A model generated the notes under the pieces. That model was given only the letters and a program-made list of their open reading frames with translations, did not search any database and was not told the DNA's origin. The translations under genes were made by a program, and so were the position numbers. From contig JAMLJG010000020.1 of assembly GCA_023953695.1 (NCBI GenBank), positions 1 to 48,057 on the forward strand: a stretch of 48,057 nucleotides of DNA, given 5' to 3'. Shown here in pieces: positions 43,244 to 48,057 of the stretch (position 1 is the stretch's first letter; the number at the start of each line of letters is the position of its first letter). Origin of the DNA: Kiritimatiellia bacterium. GTDB taxonomy: Bacteria; Verrucomicrobiota; Kiritimatiellia; CAIVKH01.

Positions 43244-44349
43244 AATCCGTGATCTTGCTTCCGTACTGCCCGATTCCTGCCGATCACGGTGGAAAGTCGG
43301 AGATGTGGAAAGTGCTGCAGATTCTGCGCGGGCTGGGAGAGTGCACAATTTTATCCGCGCGAACGCGCCCGGTCGGCATGGGCTGGTCGCCAGCGGCGAT
43401 TGCGGAGCTGGAACAGCAGGGATTCCGCATTCATTTTCGAGAAGACGAAGAATCGCGCCGGGTTCGACCTCTTCGCGCGTTGGGCATGCTCTATGCAGTA
43501 GCCTGCAAAGCGCTTGGCATGGAAAAGGCGTTTGGCCATTCCAATCCCTATCACCGGTTCGCTTTTGATCCGCAATGGATCGCGCGCCACACCGAGAGCG
43601 CGAACCTCGCCGTATTTGTCTACAGTTTCTGGGCCGGCATTCCGACTCGCTGTCCCAAAGTTGTCTGCCTGCTCGACGTGTGGTCCGACTTCATGTGGGG
43701 CGGGAGCGCAGCGGAGACGCGCGACCTGAAGTCCGCCGAATTGGTTGTCGTCATTTCGCAGCAAGAGGAAGAGCGCCTTCGCGCGCGCGGGATTCGGCAA
43801 ACGCTCTGGAGCCCGCCTTTTGTCGAGGCGACACAACTGCCGGATTCGGATCGGATCGGGATGGTCGGCTCGGCCAACGCATTTAATCGCGAAGGGCTGC
43901 GATGGTTTGGCGATGGGATTCCTGAATCGCCGATCCGCGTGTACGGTGGATTGGCCGCACACGCAACCGGCGCGGGTTTCGAAGTCGTCGGGCGCTATGA
44001 GGAACATCTGACGCCCTATCGCGAGTGCGGCATTGTCTTGATGATGACGGTCGAGGGCATGGGCGTGCAGATCAAAACGATTGAAGCCCTCGCGGCCGGA
44101 CGCGTGATTGTTGCACGACGCGGCGCGATGCGCGGAATACCACCGGGACGCGGTGCATGGATTGAGGTGGATACGCCAGCGGAGATGCGCGCCGTAGCGC
44201 GTCGCTTGCAGCGCGACGCGCAGGAGCGCGCACAGCAAATGAAAGCCGCGCGCGCCTATTTCGATGAACATCTGCGAGTTGACCATTTGCGCGCAGAACT
44301 TGAGGCCGCATTGTCGAGCGTGGCGGGACAAGCCGTAGCGAGATCGTAG
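43240..44349 (+). CDS. Glycosyltransferase, GT-B type (GT4-like)
   Basis: The 369-residue protein has VILLPYCPIPADHGGKSEMW at the N-terminus, a common opening for GT-B transferases that also occurs in sugar-transferase families near O-antigen genes. The C-terminal domain has IGMVGSANAFNREGLRWFGD, VYGGLAAH, FEVVGRYEEHL and VQIKTIEALAAGRVIVARRG, the last equivalent to the 'K..E.la.G.pvv.t..g..Gl' GT4 motif. Similarity is weaker than for its neighbours. It closes the run of four GT-B genes and is followed by a 54-base gap. Confidence 0.85.
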   Translation: MKSVILLPYCPIPADHGGKSEMWKVLQILRGLGECTILSARTRPVGMGWSPAAIAELEQQGFRIHFREDEESRRVRPLRALGMLYAVACKALGMEKAFGHSNPYHRFAFDPQWIARHTESANLAVFVYSFWAGIPTRCPKVVCLLDVWSDFMWGGSAAETRDLKSAELVVVISQQEEERLRARGIRQTLWSPPFVEATQLPDSDRIGMVGSANAFNREGLRWFGDGIPESPIRVYGGLAAHATGAGFEVVGRYEEHLTPYRECGIVLMMTVEGMGVQIKTIEALAAGRVIVARRGAMRGIPPGRGAWIEVDTPAEMRAVARRLQRDAQERAQQMKAARAYFDEHLRVDHLRAELEAALSSVAGQAVARS

Positions 44350-44403
44350 AGGATCGCCAGCTTTGCTGTTGTCCACAGGGGCGGGACGGCTACTATCGCG
44401 TTT

Positions 44404-46674
44404 GTGTTCTTCATCGGGTTAGCTGTATTTCTCGTTTCAATTCTGTGCGCCGCGAGGCTATGCGCCTGCGGCACGCGCGGCGTGTGGCGCTATTTTGGAT
44501 TTTGGGTCGCGGCGCTGCTTGCGGCCTTCTTGCTGCTTCGTCCGCACGGAGACACCTTTACCGCACTGGATCACTCGGGCTATCGGTTGATGGCGTTTGC
44601 CTTTGCAGAAGGCCGCGGCTTCAACGATGTGGACGCGACCGTTCTGGATCTGCCTGAAGACGTGCGGCAGGACGTCACGCTCTTGCCGTACACGAAGGAT
44701 CGCAATACGCGCGACCGCTCATTCCGCCTGCTCTCGGATCAGACGGGAAGAACTGAACCGTTTTTCTATCCCACCCTGCCGCTCGGCGCTTCTATTTTGC
44801 AGCGCCTTTTTCCGCAGGGAGGCATGGACTATTTTACGCCCCTCTTCGGGCTGTTCTTCGCGCTGGTTCTACTCGCGATGGGCCGTCGCGAGGGCGGGGC
44901 GGGTGGTTTGCTGTTGGCCGCGGCCTTGTTCTTGGCGACTCCGCTCCCCGCGATGCTGTTCCGCGGTTTTTTCGCCGAACTCTGCGGCGCGGCATTGGCG
45001 GCGTTGGCTGCGACTCACTGGATGATGCGGCCTGCGGGGCGGCCGGTTTCCCTCGCCGCCTATCTTGCGCTCGGCTTGGCGCCCGCGTTCCACCCAGCAT
45101 TGATTGTTGTATCGCTGCCGCTGCTCGCAGTCTTGATCGTCGTGGATGGCGGCTCTGCGCGCCGCCTCTTGAGGGGATTGGCAACCTTTGCCATCGGGCC
45201 CGCATTCTTGATGTGGCTCACGGCGCGGGTCTGTGCGCCATACGGCCGGTTGCGCTGGCGGACGTTGATCGTGAATTTCAAATATAGCCAGGCTCACCAA
45301 GTGGTGGATGTCTTTGCCGTCGTATTTGGAGGGATGCTATTGGGTCTTCTTGTTTGGCGGCTTCGCGATCAAACTTCCTTTCGGCGCGCGATTGAGCGCT
45401 TGCGTCCGCGGGCTGCAGCGTGGTTGCTGCTCGCGCTTGCACCCGTCGCTCTGGCGCTGCTTTTCTGGAGGGAGTCGGCGCAGGTGTGGCGAGGGCTGGC
45501 TGATCTTTGGAATGGGGTTCGTTGGCCCGCCACGATTCTCGTGCTGGGCTGTGCAGTTCCTCTCGTGTTTTCCCGCACGGCCGCGCGTGCGCGACTGCTC
45601 GCAGGATTCGCCATCGCTCTCTTGCCCGTGTTCGCCTATCTGAAGGGCGCGGAGCAGATGGCCATGTGGAGTCAGCGTCGCTTGGGTCCCTTTGTCGTAT
45701 TGCTGCTGCCCGCGCTGCTTCTGCCCGCGGCTCGATGGATGGGCACATTGAGCGCGAAGCGGCGCACTGTGGCGCTGGGGTTGGGCGGATTGACGTTGGC
45801 ACTCGGCCTTGCCAATGCCGTGCGTTGGCCCACCCCGTACTGGGTTCGGCAGGAGGCGGGTGCGCTTGAGCACGTGAACGAATTGAAAGAGCGAATAGGC
45901 TCGCGCTTGGTTGTTTTTGATTACCTGCCGGACAGCTTCCCCTTCGCGGTTGATAATCAGACGCGAGCCATAGGGTGGAACAACGATGGCAAAGCAGCCC
46001 ACTGGGCGGATATAATTCACTGGGCAAGGGCGCGCTCACTCACCGAAGAGGTGTGGTATGTCACCTCGCGCTCTCTTCCGCAACTCGAGGATGGAATCCG
46101 CTTCACGCCGTTGTTCGTCGAGCACATCCCGATCACGCGCGTGCATAGCAAGCGCGCACTGCCTGCTGTGGCAAGGGAGGGCGAGCGAAAGCTCTCCTTC
46201 TCGCGCATTGAGCCGATTGAAGAGGAAGATGCCTCACAGGATAAGCTTTTCGACGGCAGCCCGGCCGCGCTCCGCGCACCGTGGGGACCGCAGCAATCGC
46301 TCGTGCTGCCAGACGGCACCCGTGGCGATGGGCAGTGGAGCCGGGAGGGAAGCGGAGTGATTGGCCCGATCCCGCGCAGTGGCCGAATTCAGATGACGCT
46401 GATCGCAGCATCGAATCAAGGCAAGCCCGTGCAGCGTCTACGGGTGGTGCCGCCGTGGGGTGAGCAGGGGGCCCAGTGGCTGGACGTGACGCCGGGAGCG
46501 ACTGAACTGACGGCGTGGTTTGACGCGCCGACTCATGCCGACCTGCCGCGCACGGGGGTCTACCGATTCTACGCCGAAACTCCTTTCAACCCGCGGGCCC
46601 TCGGGCGCAGTGACAGACTGCCGGACGGCCTCGGAGTGCTGATGCATCGCGTGAAGTTCGCATTCGCTGAATAG
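44404..46674 (+). CDS. GT-C-like membrane glycosyltransferase with soluble C-terminal domain
   Basis: From a GTG at 44404 the product has 756 residues. Two helices (about 2-18 and 28-45) are followed by a periplasmic loop with DHSGYRLMAFAFAEG (D56), in the place of the catalytic acidic residue of GT-C enzymes such as PMT and ArnT. About eight to ten further hydrophobic helices run to residue 475. Residues about 478-756 are soluble, with GSRLVVFDYLPDSFPFAVDN and a beta-rich end. GT-C enzymes use lipid-phosphate sugars outside the inner membrane. No closely named family is recognised, so the assignment is by architecture and locus. A 52-base gap separates it from the next gene. Confidence 0.8.
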   Translation: MFFIGLAVFLVSILCAARLCACGTRGVWRYFGFWVAALLAAFLLLRPHGDTFTALDHSGYRLMAFAFAEGRGFNDVDATVLDLPEDVRQDVTLLPYTKDRNTRDRSFRLLSDQTGRTEPFFYPTLPLGASILQRLFPQGGMDYFTPLFGLFFALVLLAMGRREGGAGGLLLAAALFLATPLPAMLFRGFFAELCGAALAALAATHWMMRPAGRPVSLAAYLALGLAPAFHPALIVVSLPLLAVLIVVDGGSARRLLRGLATFAIGPAFLMWLTARVCAPYGRLRWRTLIVNFKYSQAHQVVDVFAVVFGGMLLGLLVWRLRDQTSFRRAIERLRPRAAAWLLLALAPVALALLFWRESAQVWRGLADLWNGVRWPATILVLGCAVPLVFSRTAARARLLAGFAIALLPVFAYLKGAEQMAMWSQRRLGPFVVLLLPALLLPAARWMGTLSAKRRTVALGLGGLTLALGLANAVRWPTPYWVRQEAGALEHVNELKERIGSRLVVFDYLPDSFPFAVDNQTRAIGWNNDGKAAHWADIIHWARARSLTEEVWYVTSRSLPQLEDGIRFTPLFVEHIPITRVHSKRALPAVAREGERKLSFSRIEPIEEEDASQDKLFDGSPAALRAPWGPQQSLVLPDGTRGDGQWSREGSGVIGPIPRSGRIQMTLIAASNQGKPVQRLRVVPPWGEQGAQWLDVTPGATELTAWFDAPTHADLPRTGVYRFYAETPFNPRALGRSDRLPDGLGVLMHRVKFAFAE

Positions 46675-46726
46675 CGATTGTGCTGGCTGCTTTTCATTGG
46701 AGCGCCCGCGTAGTAGTCTGCGCGCC

Positions 46727-48057
46727 GTGAATGAGAGTGAGACAACAACGCAGATAGCGAGCGCGCCGTGCAGTCGCAATTTGCGCATTTTCACGTTCCT
46801 TGCGCTGTTGATTTGTATTGGGTTTCCGCTTGCGGCCCTTCTCGTCGGGCTTCGCGCCCCGCAGGCCATGATCGGCGATGAAGTGACGCACTATTACCTG
46901 TTGGCGCACCAGTCGGAAGTGTTTCCCGAGGTGACATTCGAGGTTCCCATTGCAACGGGGTGGGGCGAGCCCGAGGTGCGGAATTACGCTCATTCCAATT
47001 TGTGGCACTACCTCGGCGCGGCGCTGTTTCGCCTGCTTCCTTCATTCGCGACGATTCAAATCTATCACGCGCTGTTCTTTTTGCAGCTCTTGCTTGCGGG
47101 CTTCCTTCTCATTCGCCGCCGATTGAAATCGGACGCTTTTGCCGCACTCTTATATCTGCTGGTTTTGGCGTCGTTGCCGATGTCGCTCATCTTCTCCGTT
47201 GCGTTCTATCAGGACGTTCCCATGACGGCACAGATTCTCACCGCTTTCTGCCTCTTGGATCGCCGGCGCTGGGTGTGGGGCACGATTTTTCTCGCACTGG
47301 CTTTCGAGATGAAAGAGACCGCCGTCCTCTTCATCCCCGGCTTTCTCGCGATGCTGGCTGCCCAGCGGTGGGGCGATGCGCGTGGGCTGGCGCGCGCGGC
47401 GCGGTGGAAACACCTGCTCATTCCGCTCGCACTCTCGGCGATTCTCTTGTGGCTGCCCATGCAGGTCACGGATCGAATGTTGGAACCTTATGGAGGCTTC
47501 TATCCTTTCCGGCAAATCGAGGCAGTGGCCGAGCGGGCCGCGGAAATAGCAGCGCCCCCGAAACATGTGCCCACGAAAAAGAAACCCGCATCGCCTGCAA
47601 AGAAAAAGAAGCAGTCCATCTCCATCTATGAGAACTCGATTTCCGCCTATCATCCCGGCGATTTGCGGGAGCCGAAGAATTGGGCGATCTATGGCGGGGG
47701 TGTGTTGTGGGTTGTCGTTCTGGGTGGCGCGGCAGCGTGGGCTCTTCGGCGAACGCGCCTGGTCGGCGCGCGAACGGAGGCGTCGTCGCCCTGGCCATTC
47801 TGGGTTGCCGTCAGCTTTCTTGGGCCCGCCATATTCCTGTTGAAGACTTCGCCCGACGCACGATTCTTCTTTCCCGCGCTCCCCTTGCTCCTCATTCCTC
47901 TGGTTGAGGCGGCGGCGCGAATTGTGCGTCCGCGCATTTGGGTTTCTGCGCTCGCGTTGTTGGCGCTCGTGCAGACGGGGTTGGTCTTGCACAAAATGCT
48001 CGAATTGAGAGAAGTCTCGCCCTCGCTGCGCGAGGCGATTGCATTCTTGAAAGAACA
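46727..48057 (+). CDS. GT-C-like membrane glycosyltransferase (PMT/ArnT-type), 3' partial
   Basis: The frame is open from the GTG at 46727 to the window end (443 codons, no stop), so the gene continues outside. After one helix (about 19-43) comes MIGDEVTHYYLLA with D51 and E52, the first-loop acidic motif of GT-C enzymes. Further helices include FLQLLLAGFLLI, LVLASLPMSLIFSVAFYQDVP (with a second acidic site, the 'yqD' of PMT-type proteins), LLIPLALSAILLW and VSALALLALVQTGLVL. A loop at about 283-302 is unusually Lys/Pro-rich (VPTKKKPASP, AKKKKQ). A GT-C sugar transferase acting outside the membrane is likely, alongside its upstream neighbour. Confidence 0.82.
   Translation, partial: MNESETTTQIASAPCSRNLRIFTFLALLICIGFPLAALLVGLRAPQAMIGDEVTHYYLLAHQSEVFPEVTFEVPIATGWGEPEVRNYAHSNLWHYLGAALFRLLPSFATIQIYHALFFLQLLLAGFLLIRRRLKSDAFAALLYLLVLASLPMSLIFSVAFYQDVPMTAQILTAFCLLDRRRWVWGTIFLALAFEMKETAVLFIPGFLAMLAAQRWGDARGLARAARWKHLLIPLALSAILLWLPMQVTDRMLEPYGGFYPFRQIEAVAERAAEIAAPPKHVPTKKKPASPAKKKKQSISIYENSISAYHPGDLREPKNWAIYGGGVLWVVVLGGAAAWALRRTRLVGARTEASSPWPFWVAVSFLGPAIFLLKTSPDARFFFPALPLLLIPLVEAAARIVRPRIWVSALALLALVQTGLVLHKMLELREVSPSLREAIAFLKE

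Noticed and set aside
1..48057. CRISPR array, tRNA, rRNA, insertion sequence, phage or integrase genes.
   Set aside because: I found no spaced direct repeats, cloverleaf, transposase or integrase motif in reading the window; a covariance-model search would settle the RNA part.

Overview
The window is a gene-dense, high-GC bacterial chromosome segment. It has 38 protein-coding genes that I can support plus one doubtful small ORF; both end genes are cut by the window edges. I see no rRNA, tRNA, CRISPR array, insertion sequence or phage gene. A TolC-type channel, an RND pump, outer-membrane-like proteins, an ExbB/ExbD-type pair and LPS/O-antigen-type glycosyltransferases point to a Gram-negative, double-membrane organism. 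The phylum is not clear. A free-standing RRM/RGG RNA-binding protein, a GbsR-type regulator in a polysaccharide locus and DUF5672/DUF6625-type enzymes would fit a PVC-group or little-cultured candidate phylum, but that is a guess. No gap exceeds 300 bases. ATGA/GTGA overlaps (stop and start sharing bases) are very common, so many genes are probably translationally coupled.

Region 1 (1-4994, +) is a heavy-metal RND efflux operon: TolC-type channel (5' end missing), an unusually short adaptor, a CzcA-type pump and a small secreted protein with a Cys-rich tail. Region 2 (5103-8640) holds glpD, an RRM protein followed by a strong terminator, and a convergent M20-family amidase/carbamoylase. Region 3 (8743-14583, -) is a four-gene operon: secreted pullulanase-like GH13 enzyme, membrane FHA protein, WaaE-like glycosyltransferase and an outer-membrane-like protein. 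Region 4 (14789-23695, +) has uvrA and then a tightly packed set: large TPR protein, ExbB-like, ExbD-like, a possible TonB-like protein and a zinc-ribbon membrane protein, followed by hisD. In the ExbB/ExbD pair the acidic residues normally linked to proton use are replaced (ExbD Asp by Asn, ExbB Glu by Arg). This is the most unusual finding in the window.

Region 5 (23718-48057) is a large surface-polysaccharide locus. A methyltransferase and an inverted RgpF-like gene lie next to a promoter region with two perfect inverted repeats. Downstream, all on +, come a GbsR/MarR regulator, an ABC exporter (Wzm/Wzt-like, with a C-terminal cargo domain on Wzt), a DUF5672 enzyme, two GT2 genes (one fused to a DUF6625-like domain), a carbamoyltransferase, a CMP-sugar synthetase, a CBS-NeuB-SAF-TIM-barrel fusion, a surface-carbohydrate enzyme, a P-loop kinase-like protein, a methyltransferase, four GT-B glycosyltransferases and two GT-C-like membrane proteins, the last running off the window. 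The gene set suggests a glycan carrying a nonulosonic-acid-like acidic sugar, possibly carbamoylated and methylated, made in the cytoplasm, exported by the ABC transporter and perhaps modified further outside. No initiating sugar-phosphate transferase and no separate sialic/pseudaminic/legionaminic precursor genes lie inside the window.
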